From Cytophagales bacterium (lineage in GTDB: Bacteria > Bacteroidota > Bacteroidia > Cytophagales > 172606-1): a stretch of 64,000 nucleotides of DNA. The position numbers and the translations under genes are program-made. Below are positions 18,401 to 26,470 of the stretch, piece after piece. Where the stretch lies: NCBI GenBank assembly GCA_030446715.1, contig JAUJMU010000006.1:186001-250000 (forward strand), read 5' to 3'. The notes beneath the pieces were generated by a model, which worked only from the letters and a program-made list of their open reading frames with translations, was not told the origin of the DNA and searched no databases. Numbering within the stretch: the stretch's first letter is position 1; each line of letters opens with the position of its first letter.

Positions 18401-18736
18401 GCCAATGGCCGTTACAACTACTTCGCTGAGCTGGCGAATATCAGCCGCAAGTGCCACATCAATGGTGGACCGGTTGTTCACGGCAATTTCCTGAGTAGTC
18501 AGACCAACGAAGCTGTACACCAGCGTTGCGTTGTCACCTGCACTGATACTGTAGCGGCCGGAGGCATCCGTAATGGTTCCGGCAGAAGAACCTTTCACCA
18601 CCACATTCACACCGGGCAGAGCTGAACCGTCCTCTGCGGCGGTAACCCTGCCCGTAACTGTCCTTTCCTGGGCTGCAAGCTGCATCACGGTGCCAAAAAG
18701 CAGGAAATGACAAAGCAGTAGAAGCTTTCTCATCAT
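15491..18736 (-). CDS. SusC/RagA-family TonB-linked outer-membrane transporter (pair 2)
   Basis: An intact 1081-residue TonB-dependent receptor of normal SusC length. In order: signal peptide (MMRKLLLLCHFLLFGTVMQLAAQ), carboxypeptidase-regulatory-like domain (VTGRVTAAEDGSALPGVNVV), TonB box region SEVVVTAIG, plug (AAGVQVISSSGSPGASANIR, SPLFVVDGVPINND, VLKGPAATALYG), a long beta-barrel, and the C-terminal strand SYGAALRVTF. With its SusD partner it would import an oligomer in a TonB-dependent way. No glycoside hydrolase or sulfatase lies nearby to hint at substrate. The plug wording GLEADKKSLGYSIQ is typical of the large SusC class in Cytophagales. The start could also be the second Met. Confidence 0.96.
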   Translation of the reverse strand: MMRKLLLLCHFLLFGTVMQLAAQERTVTGRVTAAEDGSALPGVNVVVKGSSAGTITDASGRYSISAGDNATLVYSFVGLTTQEIAVNNRSTIDVALAADIRQLSEVVVTAIGLEADKKSLGYSIQTVNAEQLVNARETNLVNALSGKAAGVQVISSSGSPGASANIRIRGSRSITGGNSPLFVVDGVPINNDESGNEVGGVDQSNRMIDINPNDVASLTVLKGPAATALYGVRAANGAIVITTKSGKLNTKPVITYSSAFTLDQVNKLPELQSRYAQGRPNASNPNAPTYRGPATAEGFSWGPLISDLEFNGNAEYPYDKNGNLVPVGTGNGRPAVAYDPYTFFVNGTTFDNNLSIAGGSENTTYFVSAGRLSQTGVVPTADFTRNSFRATIESRFSEKFTAGASASYTNSGGYRVQKGSNISGVMLGLLRNTPTFDIGNGKEGQEAADSPDAYQLPDGTQRSYRAGIYDSPYWAVNKNPFRDNVNRVIGNISLSYRPLSWLTFSYKLGADHYTDRRNSALDINSAANPTGQVQQQDINSTDLNSDLLAIINRRLGEHLTLDLTLGHNYFAQSAATNTAIGRGLGAPGFYDISNASSVQATRQFDRRRKIAGAFGDLKLGYREMLFLNLSGRNDWTSTLSKGNNSFFYPAVSAGFVFTELAGLKDNAILSYGKLRASWGRVGNDAPAFSTITYYGSIDAEGNPVGAAIGGDGFIDPLVSPLLGVSAFERSTTRGNAQLKPEFTTTVEFGGEFRFLRDRLGVDVTYYNSKTTDAIIEVDVPASTGFTSEFRNSAEIENKGWEVVLNASPVKTTNFEWGIDVNFNTFTNTVTRLAEGVDRVFLAGFTGSSSNAIAGQPFGVIYGTRYDRNDEGQLLIGADGWPLIASTDGPLGNPIPDWTAGVRNTFSFKGLSLSLLFDIRRGGDVWNGTQGIINYFGTSKLSADQRDVKGYVFEGVRESDGQTNTTPVEFYPSAPLNNGSVNLIRWTRYGFGGLTEENIQDGSWTRLREATLSYTLPGSIFGNSKFVKGATFTLTGRNLLLFTDYTGVDPETNLTGSSNGVGLDYFNMPNTRSYGAALRVTF

Positions 18737-19000
18737 GATTGTTAAGTTTGGTTGTAATGGATAGATAATATTTGGTTATTACGTCAATATTACCTAAAAA
18801 ATTCTGCTGTATGTTAACTATTGACGAAAAAAATATCACATAAAAATAAACCAGCCGACATTTAAATATGAAAATATTTCAAAAACGTGATGCTAACTTT
18901 AATGCTTTATTTCGCCTGTTAAGCCATCAGTTCTAAAATCCACTTTGAAAAATTAAAAAAATGAGAAATTACCTTTTTGTGAATTTTCACCTGATTAATG
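18737..19000. other. AT-rich intergenic region upstream of SusC pair 2
   Basis: AT-rich DNA with no reading frame of note. It should carry the promoter for SusC pair 2. A TTG followed by AT-rich sequence lies at about 18785, but without a convincing TAnnTTTG box. Confidence 0.4.
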
Positions 19001-19030
19001 AAAAAAGGCGCTGAAAACAGCGCCTTTTTT
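19001..19030 (-). terminator. Terminator of the M28 peptidase gene
   Basis: AAAAAAGGCGCTG and CAGCGCCTTTTTT form a perfect 13-bp stem around AAAA, with T-runs on either strand, 35 bp after the peptidase stop. Confidence 0.9.
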
Positions 19031-19065
19031 ACTATTATCTTACATCAGGTGTTTCCGCCACCCGG

Positions 19066-20541
19066 TTACTGCCCCCAGCGCCATTTCCGGCCCAGGATCA
19101 GTTCGTCTTTCAGCTGGTTGCGCACCAGAAAATCGCGGGTCTGGTCGCTGCTCAGCCGGCGGGCCGGCAGCTGATCGGCATCGGCCAGTGCATACAGCAG
19201 CATAGCCGTAAAGCGGACACTGTTGTCCATGTGGTTTTTATCCACCAGGCGGAAGTGGTCGCAGTCTGCGTGATAGCATTGGTACACCGCCGGATTCAGG
19301 TTGCTTACCGGGGATGCTACCGGAATGCCTTCCAGCATAAAAGGCTGGTGATCACTGTGCAACCCGGCCCGGCTGGTGGTGGTATTTCTGAATACCGTAT
19401 CCATGCGGCTGATCAGCCCGCCGGTTTCCCGGAAAAATGGCAGCATTTCGTCCCGGCCGGCTACGTTAAAACCTACCGGGTTGCCGGCCATATCCAGATT
19501 GATCATGTAACGGACGTGCCGGATGGATTTGTCCTTCACCATTTGCTGCACCAGTGCCTCGGAGCCAAGCAATCCCTGCTCCTCCCCCATGAACATGACA
19601 AACTGGATGGTCCGCTTCGGCTTCAGGTTCAGCGACTGAAACACCCGGGCGATTTCCAGCACGGTAAATGACCCGATGCCATTGTCAATGGCGCCGGAGG
19701 CAAGGTCCCACGAATCAAGGTGACCGCCGATAATAATGCGCTCATTGGGCAGCGAAGCCCCCCTCAGCGTGGCAATCACGTTACGGGCCCTGATCGGCTG
19801 GCTCTTGTTGCGCATGTCAATGTGCGCTTCGAGGCGTTTTTCTTCCTTCATCCACCGGCGCACCTGCTCACCGTCTTCCATGCCGATGCACACGGCCGGA
19901 ATAGAAATCAGCTGGCCGGTTACGGAGGCAGTACCGGTAAGCACCACGTTGTTTTTTACCTGGTTTACAAATACAACTCCGGTGGCGCCGCCCGCAATGG
20001 CAAGAGCGGTTTTTTCGGAACGGTGCAGGTTCTTCAGGCCCGGGCCGGCGGCGACAAGGCCGATGTTCACCAGGGCAACCTTGCCGCGGAGCTGGTCTTT
20101 TACGCGGTCAAAATCAGCCGCGAGGCCATTGCCCACGTCCACAAGTTGACCCTTTACCTCTGCCCGTACGGGAGAGTGCGCCAGGGCAACAGCCCGGTAA
20201 GTGTGGAAGTTGTCGCTGCTGCGGGGTACTATTTCCAGCGAAACGGTATCCCGCATCCAGGATTCGACGTCGAAAGGCTGGTATTTTACGTTCCGGAAAC
20301 CGTACTGTCTGAAGTGGTCATAGGTAAACTCTTCTGCCTTCCGGCCATTGGGGCTGCCCGTGAGGCGGTGACCAATGGCGGATGTAGCCCGGCGGAGGGT
20401 TTCGTAACCTTGCCCGTTCTGCAAAACCTCCTGGTTGATTTTCCCAAATACAGCCTCCAGTGAATCCACTGCTGCCTGACGGGCAGCCAGCAGCGGGACC
20501 AGAATGCCCAAAATCAATAAGACCGGGTATTTTTTTCTCAT
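19066..20541 (-). CDS. Secreted M28-family zinc aminopeptidase with PA domain
   Basis: A 491-residue exported peptidase. The N-terminal hydrophobic segment MRKKYPVLLILGILVPLLAA is a signal peptide. Residues about 110-250 form a PA-type insert. The catalytic domain carries the M28 metal ligands: His and Asp in GGHLDSWD, Asp in GAIDNGIGS, Glu-Glu in MGEEQGLLGS, Asp in NLDMAGN, and the last His in CYHADCDHFR. It resembles bacterial carboxypeptidase Q-like enzymes, which release amino acids or dipeptides in the periplasm or outside the cell. It is alone in its direction and has its own terminator. The product acts outside the cytoplasm; the exact substrate is unknown. Confidence 0.93.
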   Translation of the reverse strand: MRKKYPVLLILGILVPLLAARQAAVDSLEAVFGKINQEVLQNGQGYETLRRATSAIGHRLTGSPNGRKAEEFTYDHFRQYGFRNVKYQPFDVESWMRDTVSLEIVPRSSDNFHTYRAVALAHSPVRAEVKGQLVDVGNGLAADFDRVKDQLRGKVALVNIGLVAAGPGLKNLHRSEKTALAIAGGATGVVFVNQVKNNVVLTGTASVTGQLISIPAVCIGMEDGEQVRRWMKEEKRLEAHIDMRNKSQPIRARNVIATLRGASLPNERIIIGGHLDSWDLASGAIDNGIGSFTVLEIARVFQSLNLKPKRTIQFVMFMGEEQGLLGSEALVQQMVKDKSIRHVRYMINLDMAGNPVGFNVAGRDEMLPFFRETGGLISRMDTVFRNTTTSRAGLHSDHQPFMLEGIPVASPVSNLNPAVYQCYHADCDHFRLVDKNHMDNSVRFTAMLLYALADADQLPARRLSSDQTRDFLVRNQLKDELILGRKWRWGQ

Positions 20542-20571
20542 TTAAGCGGAAAATAAGTACTTTGAACCCGA

Positions 20572-20579
20572 CAAATTTA
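20572..20579 (-). promoter_or_regulatory. Candidate -7 box of the M28 peptidase gene
   Basis: On the minus strand TAAATTTG matches the Bacteroidota -7 consensus TAnnTTTG exactly and would place the transcript start about 24 bases before the ATG at 20541. A TTG at the expected -33 spacing is not evident. Confidence 0.35.
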
Positions 20580-20803
20580 AAATGATATTTTGCCTTTTCA
20601 GCATAAAGCAACCGGCAGCCAGATAATATTGAACCGAAAATACGGCTGCCGGACCAGTAATGTCCGGACAGATACTATTTTCCCGATAATAAGGAAGGCC
20701 GGAGAATAAAATATAAAGTTTATCAAAGAGCCGGCTGTTTTCAGGATAGCTCCTGTCTCAATACCCAATACTTGCGTCTTAATACTTAATATAAGGAGTA
20801 ACC

Positions 20804-21352
20804 ATGTTCTTTAGCCGCGCCCTCAGTCCCGAATTCCGGCTGAAACTGCTCGATAAGGCCGACACCCAGCCGCTGTACGAAGCGATCCGGGCCAACCGGG
20901 ACCACCTGCGCCAATGGTTGCCCTGGGTAGAAACCACCCGGAGCGAACTCGACTCCAAAGCATTCATTGACGATGCCATGCAGAAATACTTCAAGGGTGA
21001 GGGTGTAGTGCACGGGATCTGGTACGATGGCACCCTGGTGGGATGCATCGGTATCAACGACATCAGTCAGGCGCACCGCAAGGCCGCGCTGGGGTACTGG
21101 CTGGACCAGGCCTATCAGGACCGGGGGATCATGACGCGGGCCTCCCGCCAGATGATCAGTTACGCTTTCACGGATCTGAAACTGAACCGGATGGAAATTC
21201 TCTGCGCCTCGCGCAATTACAGAAGCCGGGCAGTGGCGCAGCGGCTCGGTTTTTATCAGGAAGCGGTACTGCGGGAGTACTACTGGCAGCACGGCGAATA
21301 CGTTGACATGCTGCTGTACAGTATGCTCCGCTGCGACTGGAAGACGGGATGA
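20804..21352 (+). CDS. GNAT-family N-acetyltransferase, RimJ/RimL type
   Basis: A 182-residue acetyltransferase that transfers acetyl from acetyl-CoA to an amino group, probably of a ribosomal protein N-terminus or a small molecule. The fold order is visible: RLKLLDKADTQPLYEAIRAN, VGCIGINDI, LGYWLDQAYQDRGIMTRA (acetyl-CoA loop QDRGIM), LNRMEILCASRNYRSRAVAQ and RLGFYQEAVLREYYWQHGEY. These are typical of the RimL/RimJ class. An AAGGAG ribosome-binding site stands 7 bases before the ATG, which is unusual in Bacteroidota. It is divergent from the peptidase gene, with a 262-bp spacer that contains a CCGGCAGCC/GGCTGCCGG inverted repeat (20612-20652). Confidence 0.93.
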   Translation: MFFSRALSPEFRLKLLDKADTQPLYEAIRANRDHLRQWLPWVETTRSELDSKAFIDDAMQKYFKGEGVVHGIWYDGTLVGCIGINDISQAHRKAALGYWLDQAYQDRGIMTRASRQMISYAFTDLKLNRMEILCASRNYRSRAVAQRLGFYQEAVLREYYWQHGEYVDMLLYSMLRCDWKTG

Positions 21353-21353
21353 T

Positions 21354-21603
21354 AATTGACAATCAGGGCTGTACGAAATGCGGATAGTGGTAGTAAGAAT
21401 AAGGTACTTACGGAGAATAAACATCTGTATGAGATTAAATAAAATGACCTGACTGAATTGCTCTGGGGCAAAGTTTGAAGGTTTTAAATGAAAACCGGCT
21501 CTGTTTTCCCGCAACTGTAACGGTTCATACGGCCTGCATTTTTGTGTAAGCCGCTCATTATCATAATACTTAACTGTACTTCGTACAGCCCTGATTGACA
21601 ATT
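21354..21603. repeat. MITE-like element with 24-bp inverted ends
   Basis: AATTGACAATCAGGGCTGTA (and four more bases) at 21354-21377 recurs inverted at 21580-21603 with one mismatch in 24. The 250 bp between has no gene. The right end also holds a CTGTAC-TTC-GTACAG hairpin. No target duplication is clear. It starts 2 bp after the acetyltransferase stop. A miniature mobile element is plausible; a large transcript hairpin is the alternative. Confidence 0.5.
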
Positions 21604-21795
21604 GAAAATGGGTCGTGGCGGGCCAGGGTATTTAAGGGGTTATGTTGCTGTTGGTTGTCATAGGAGGAGGGCTTTGATAATCAGTATACTATGATTTACA
21701 ACATCACAGGATAATACTGCATGACATCATTTATATTATAGAGGAAAACAGAGCATATCCGAATGCAATCATTTTCAATTATCAATTTAAATCCC

Positions 21796-22281
21796 ATGTT
21801 CATCATCGTATTTGGCGTAACGGGTGCCGGCAAAACTACTATCGGTCAGCTGCTGGCCGAAAAATTGGGCTGGCTCTTTTACGACGCGGATGATTTCCAT
21901 CCAATTACCAATATTGATAAGATGAAGAAAGGCATTCCCCTGGTGGATGAGGACCGGACACCCTGGCTGGCCAGCCTGCAGGCGCTGATCCGGACCTCCC
22001 TCGAAACAAAAAAGCCCGGCGTGATGGCCTGCTCAGCCCTCCGGGAATCGTACCGCGACTACCTTTGCGTCACCAAAGACGTCAGGTTTGTGTACCTGCG
22101 CGGCGACTTTAACCTGATCCGGCGGCGCCTCGAAAGCCGGATGGGACACTACATGAACCCAGTTCTGCTGCAAAGTCAGTTTGATATTCTGGAAGAGCCC
22201 CAACACGGGGAACTGGTGGTGAGTGTAGACCAAAGCCCGGAGCAAATCGTTGCCGAAATCCGCAAGGAATTGAGGGTTTAG
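21796..22281 (+). CDS. gntK: Gluconokinase
   Basis: Phosphorylates gluconate with ATP to 6-phosphogluconate, feeding the pentose-phosphate genes next door. From the ATG at 21796 the protein is 161 residues, the normal family length. An ATG at 21763 would add 11 residues. Walker A is GVTGAGKTTIG. The gluconate-kinase signatures FYDADDFHP, KMKKGIPLVDEDRTPWL, ACSALRESYRDYL, FVYLRGDFNLIRRRLE and LQSQFDILEEPQ follow in order. It converges on the pgl-zwf-gnd-rpiB group from the opposite strand, so it is transcribed separately but metabolically linked. Confidence 0.95.
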   Translation: MFIIVFGVTGAGKTTIGQLLAEKLGWLFYDADDFHPITNIDKMKKGIPLVDEDRTPWLASLQALIRTSLETKKPGVMACSALRESYRDYLCVTKDVRFVYLRGDFNLIRRRLESRMGHYMNPVLLQSQFDILEEPQHGELVVSVDQSPEQIVAEIRKELRV

Positions 22282-22284
22282 GGG

Positions 22285-22329
22285 AGTCGTAAGCAGAGAC
22301 GCCATGCATGGCGTCTGTACCAGGCAGGT
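22285..22329 (+). repeat. REP-like palindromic repeat, copy 1
   Basis: A 45-bp unit centred on the 20-bp palindrome AGACGCCATGCATGGCGTCT (22297-22316), preceded by AGTCGTAAGCAG and followed by GTACCAGGCAGGT. It is identical over 45 bp, in inverted orientation, to 23128-23172. It sits between the convergent gntK and pgl genes. Confidence 0.85.
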
Positions 22330-22341
22330 CGTAAGGGACAG

Positions 22342-23073
22342 TCAGTACATTTTATTTGCTATTTGCCCGGCGGCGGCTTCGTCAAGGAACCAGTGCAGTT
22401 CGCCGTTATCTGGCTTGATCAGTTGAGAAGGCAGCTTTTCGGGTTGGGTTGGCCCTTCCAGTACCTGCTTCAGTACGCCGGCCTTGTTTTCGCCGAATAC
22501 CTGAAATACAATCTGCCGGGCCTGGTTGATCAGGGGAGCCGTCAGGGTGATGCGGTACATATCCTGCCCTTTCAGAAACAGTTCGGCCACCCAGCGGTCT
22601 TTTTCCCCGAGTACCGGAGTGCCCGGGAACAGGGAGGCGGTGTGGCCATCTTCACCCATTCCCAGCAGGATCAGATCGAATTGAGGCGCCTCCTCACCGA
22701 AGTGTTTTTTCAGAATCTCCCCGTACTGCCGGGCCGCTTCGCCGGGAGGCAACTCACCCGACATGCGGTGAATCTGGTGCGGGGGTACCGGCACGTGATC
22801 CAGCAGGAGTTTGAAGCTCATCCGGGCATTGTTCTGTTCGTTGTCGTGGGGTACACTCCGTTCGTCGCCCCAGAAAATGTGGGTCTTCTCCCAGGGGACC
22901 TGACTGCGGAACGGATCGGCGGCCAGCAACTGGTAGAGTATTTTTGGTGAACTGCCCCCGGTCAGGGCTACCGAAAAACGACCTTCCCGCTGCACTGCCT
23001 CCTTTGCGGCCCGGATCAGAAAGCGGGCACTTGCCTCACTGGCTTCTTCTTTTGTTTCAAATACGTGAATCAT
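22342..23073 (-). CDS. pgl: 6-phosphogluconolactonase (DevB type)
   Basis: Hydrolyses 6-phosphogluconolactone to 6-phosphogluconate, the second step of the oxidative pentose-phosphate pathway. The protein is 243 residues, as usual. Family signatures are FSVALTGGSSPKILYQLLA, THIFWGDERSVPHDNEQNN, FDLILLGMGEDGHTASLFPG and RITLTAPLINQARQIVFQVF. It lies downstream of zwf on the same strand. It is bracketed by perfect 45-bp inverted repeats, so this gene could in principle invert or be lost by recombination between them. Confidence 0.96.
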   Translation of the reverse strand: MIHVFETKEEASEASARFLIRAAKEAVQREGRFSVALTGGSSPKILYQLLAADPFRSQVPWEKTHIFWGDERSVPHDNEQNNARMSFKLLLDHVPVPPHQIHRMSGELPPGEAARQYGEILKKHFGEEAPQFDLILLGMGEDGHTASLFPGTPVLGEKDRWVAELFLKGQDMYRITLTAPLINQARQIVFQVFGENKAGVLKQVLEGPTQPEKLPSQLIKPDNGELHWFLDEAAAGQIANKMY

Positions 23074-23127
23074 GTTTCAAATAACAGATAGCAGATAACA
23101 AATACATTCTCCCTCCCGCCCCTGATC

Positions 23128-23172
23128 ACCTGCCTGGTACAGACGCCATGCATGGCGTCTCTGCTTACGACT
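23128..23172 (-). repeat. REP-like palindromic repeat, copy 2 (overlaps zwf stop)
   Basis: The reverse complement of copy 1 without a mismatch over 45 bp; palindrome at 23141-23160. The zwf stop codon (23165-23167) lies inside the unit, so the repeat supplies the last codon and the end of the zwf reading frame. Confidence 0.85.
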
Positions 23173-24775
23173 TACTACTTACCACTCCCCTGCGACTCAC
23201 GACCGGCACCTTATCAATTATCACTTCCTTCTTCTCTGTTTCCTTCTTCTCTGTTTTCCCATTTTCGCCGTTTGAAACCGGACTGACTGCCCAGGTATGG
23301 CCGGTACGGGCAATAAGGGCTTCGGCATTTTCGGGTCCCCACATTCCGGAGGCGTAATTGGGAAACTCCAGCGACGGCCGCGACTCCCAGGTATCCAGTA
23401 TAGGCATGATCACCGACCATGCCGCTTCTACCTGATCCGCCCGCATAAACAGCGTGGCATCGCCCAGCATTACGTCGAGCAGCAGCGTTTCGTAGGCCTC
23501 CGGAGCCTGATCCGTGTACGACGACTGGTAGTCAAATACCATCTCCACCGGATTGAGCACCATCTGCAGGCCGGGCTGCTTGGCCTGAAAACGGAGGCGG
23601 ATGTCCATCTGAGGCTGAATGTGCATGATCAGCCGGTTGGGCAGCAGGCCATCGGCTACGCCACCGGGAAAAGAAAGGTGGGGTACCGGACGGAACTGCA
23701 CCGTTACTACGGATACTTTCTCCTGCAGCCGCTTACCGGTGCGCAGGTAAAAGGGCACCCCCTGCCAGCGCCAGTTGTTGATAAAAAACTGTACGGCGGC
23801 GTAGGTTTCCGTGTTCGACTGGGGGCTGACGCCCTCCTCCTGCCGGTAGCCGGACACTTTTTTGCCTTCAATCCAGCCCGGACCGTACTGGCCGCGCACG
23901 GCGTACCTGGATACATCTTCGGGTGACAGTTTGCGGATGGCGTGCAGCACATCCACCTTGCGGTTGCGGATCTCGTCGGCCACAAACGACACGGGCGGCT
24001 CCATGGCAATCATGCACATGAGCTGAAGCAGGTGGTTCTGAATCATGTCACGGAGCGCACCGGCTCCTTCGTAGTACCCGCCCCGGTCTTCTACCCCTAC
24101 CTGTTCGGCCACGGTAATCTGTACATAGTCAATATAGTTACGGTTCCAGAGCGGCTCAAACAAGGTATTGGCAAACCGGAACGCCAGAATGTTCTGAACC
24201 GTTTCTTTGCCCAGGTAGTGATCTATGCGGTAAATCTGGCACTCCTGAAACGTTCTGGCCAGTTGCTGATTAAGCTCTCTGGCGCTTTGCAGATCGTGGC
24301 CGAAGGGTTTTTCTACCACAATCCGGTCTCTGGCAATATCACCCGCAAGGTTAGCCCTGCTGAGGTTGGCAGTAACTGGCCCGATAAAACGCGGCGCGAT
24401 GGACAGGTAAAAAATACGGTTGGCCCTGATGCCCCAGGCTGCATCCAGGGCATCCAGCCTTTCACCCAACTGCTGATAAGATGCTTCCTCCCCGATTTCG
24501 GAAGGCAGATAGGTAATGAATTCGGAGAAACTTTTCCAGCGGCCATCGTCCGGGCGGCCTCTCCGGGAGAATTCGCTGATGCCTTCGTGGAGGGTTTCCC
24601 GGTAAGTCTTATCCGTATATTTGGTCCGGCCCATGCCGATCACGGCAAACTTTTCGCCGATCGAGTTGTCGAGGTGCAGGTTATAGAAGGCAGGCACCAG
24701 CTTGCGCCTGGTAAGGTCGCCCGTGCCCCCGAATATGATCACAATCGTAGGTTCGGCTTTTTTTCCTGATTTCAT
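23165..24775 (-). CDS. zwf: Glucose-6-phosphate 1-dehydrogenase
   Basis: Oxidises glucose 6-phosphate to the lactone with NADP, opening the oxidative pentose-phosphate pathway. It is 536 residues; the nucleotide-binding motif [16 protein letters not shown] is near the start, and the substrate motif [14 protein letters not shown] and [19 protein letters not shown] follow. The family core ends at about residue 498 (ARTGHTW). The remaining 39 residues are an extra low-complexity tail ([11 protein letters not shown] from a tandem DNA repeat, then [12 protein letters not shown]). The end of the tail lies in the REP-like repeat, so it looks like an accident of repeat insertion. The gene lies between gnd and pgl on the same strand. 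Confidence 0.96.
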   Translation of the reverse strand: MKSGKKAEPTIVIIFGGTGDLTRRKLVPAFYNLHLDNSIGEKFAVIGMGRTKYTDKTYRETLHEGISEFSRRGRPDDGRWKSFSEFITYLPSEIGEEASYQQLGERLDALDAAWGIRANRIFYLSIAPRFIGPVTANLSRANLAGDIARDRIVVEKPFGHDLQSARELNQQLARTFQECQIYRIDHYLGKETVQNILAFRFANTLFEPLWNRNYIDYVQITVAEQVGVEDRGGYYEGAGALRDMIQNHLLQLMCMIAMEPPVSFVADEIRNRKVDVLHAIRKLSPEDVSRYAVRGQYGPGWIEGKKVSGYRQEEGVSPQSNTETYAAVQFFINNWRWQGVPFYLRTGKRLQEKVSVVTVQFRPVPHLSFPGGVADGLLPNRLIMHIQPQMDIRLRFQAKQPGLQMVLNPVEMVFDYQSSYTDQAPEAYETLLLDVMLGDATLFMRADQVEAAWSVIMPILDTWESRPSLEFPNYASGMWGPENAEALIARTGHTWAVSPVSNGENGKTEKKETEKKEVIIDKVPVVSRRGVVSSKS

Positions 24776-24924
24776 TGCGGAGTTTATGAGGAGTTTGGGA
24801 TTTGGGGAATTTTGGAGGGATTAGGGATTGAGGTTGAGAAGTCAGGGAGTTAGGGGGTTGGGAAGTCGGAGGGGATAAATCAAAACTCTCAAATTCCTCA
24901 ACTCTCAAACTCTTTTACTCCGCC

Positions 24925-26346
24925 TTAGCCCCACTGCGTATGGAAAATACCGTCTTTGTCCGTCCGTTCGTAGGTATGGGCGCCGAAGTAATCACGCTGG
25001 GCCTGAATCAGATTGGTGGGCAAAGTACCGCTCCGGTAGCCGTCGAAATAAGCCAGTGAAGCCATCAGCGCGGGCACCGGCACCCCCGTACCAACGGCCA
25101 GTGTCACCGCAGCCCGCAGGTCGGACTGGCGCTTTTTCAGCATACCGGCGACGGTGGGGTCCAGCAGCAGATTAGGCAAACCGGGGTTGATCTGGTAAGC
25201 TTTCCGGAAATCTTCCAGACAAGCTGCCCGGATGATGCATCCACCCCGCCAGATCCGGGCCACCTCGTCGAGCCTGAGCCCAAAGCCGTAAGCCTCGGAG
25301 GCCGTACGCAGCAGCGCCATTCCCTGGGCATAAGTAATAATCATGGCCACATACAGGGCGTTGCCGATCTGGACAACTACCTGCTGTCGGTTGCCATTCT
25401 CGCTGATTCCGGCGGAAGGCACGGCCAGCATTTTAGCTGCCTGCACGCGCTCATCCTTCAGGGCCGACAGGTCGCGCATGGCTACGGCCATGTCTACGGT
25501 GGGCAGGGGCACCTGCAGGTCCATGGCATTCTGCGAAGTCCACTTGCCGGTGCCTTTGGAGCGGGCCCGGTCTGAGATCAGATTTACCAGCCGTTCGCCG
25601 GTATGTTCGTCGCCCTGCCGGAAAATATGCGCTGTAATTTCAACCAGAAACGATTGCAGCTCACCCGCATTCCAGCTTTCGTAAATCCGCTGGAGTTCAT
25701 CGTCGGGTACACCGAGGCCGCGCTTCATCAGGTCGTAGGTTTCGGCGATCAGCTGCATCAGGCCGTATTCGATGCCATTGTGCACCATTTTTACGTAATT
25801 GCCCGCCGAACCCGTACCAAGGTAAGTAACGCAGGGCTCGCCGTTTACTTTGGCGGCCACCGCTTCCAGTACCGGCCGCACCCTTTCGTAGGCCTGCCGG
25901 TTGCCGCCGGGCATGATGCTGGGGCCAAAACGGGCTCCTTTCTCACCGCCCGATACGCCGATTCCCAGAAAGTGTATCTCCTTTTGCGCCAGATACGCCA
26001 TCCGCCGCTCGGTATCCGCAAAGTAGGAGTTGCCTCCGTCAATGATGATATCGCCGGGCTCCAGCAACGGCAGCAGTTCTTCCACTACGGCATCCACTGC
26101 CTTGCCGGCCGGAACCAGCAGCATGACGGCCCGCGGCCGGCTCAGGCTTTGGATAAATTCGGGTGCAGAAACCGTTCCTTTCACTTTGGTACCGGCTACT
26201 GCTTCGGCTTCCAGCACGGTCGTCTTCACCGGGTCGTTGTCAAGGCCAATCACCGGGAAGCCATGGTCAGCGATATTCAACAGCAGGTTGCGTCCCATCA
26301 CTCCCAGCCCAACCATGCCAAAATCGTATTGCAGCGTCTTTTTCAT
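24925..26346 (-). CDS. gnd: 6-phosphogluconate dehydrogenase, decarboxylating (NADP-type)
   Basis: Converts 6-phosphogluconate to ribulose 5-phosphate and CO2. The 473-residue length is standard. The N-terminal Rossmann motif is GLGVMGRNLLLNIADHGF; the family signatures IIDGGNSYFADTERR, GIGVSGGEKGARFGPSIMPG, VKMVHNGIEYGLMQLIAE (catalytic Lys) and YFGAHTYERTDKDG follow. The next gene, zwf, lies 149 bp downstream across a G-rich spacer (24786-24880 on the plus strand). It is part of the pentose-phosphate cluster. Confidence 0.96.
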   Translation of the reverse strand: MKKTLQYDFGMVGLGVMGRNLLLNIADHGFPVIGLDNDPVKTTVLEAEAVAGTKVKGTVSAPEFIQSLSRPRAVMLLVPAGKAVDAVVEELLPLLEPGDIIIDGGNSYFADTERRMAYLAQKEIHFLGIGVSGGEKGARFGPSIMPGGNRQAYERVRPVLEAVAAKVNGEPCVTYLGTGSAGNYVKMVHNGIEYGLMQLIAETYDLMKRGLGVPDDELQRIYESWNAGELQSFLVEITAHIFRQGDEHTGERLVNLISDRARSKGTGKWTSQNAMDLQVPLPTVDMAVAMRDLSALKDERVQAAKMLAVPSAGISENGNRQQVVVQIGNALYVAMIITYAQGMALLRTASEAYGFGLRLDEVARIWRGGCIIRAACLEDFRKAYQINPGLPNLLLDPTVAGMLKKRQSDLRAAVTLAVGTGVPVPALMASLAYFDGYRSGTLPTNLIQAQRDYFGAHTYERTDKDGIFHTQWG

Positions 26347-26470
26347 CTATAGAAAATCGTTGTTTGGTATCAGGACATAAGAACCTGGTATTGAGACAAG
26401 AGCTACCTGCATGATAGCCTGTCATTTACAACTTACCGGGTAGCAAGTAAGGAAAAAGGGGGAAACAAAC

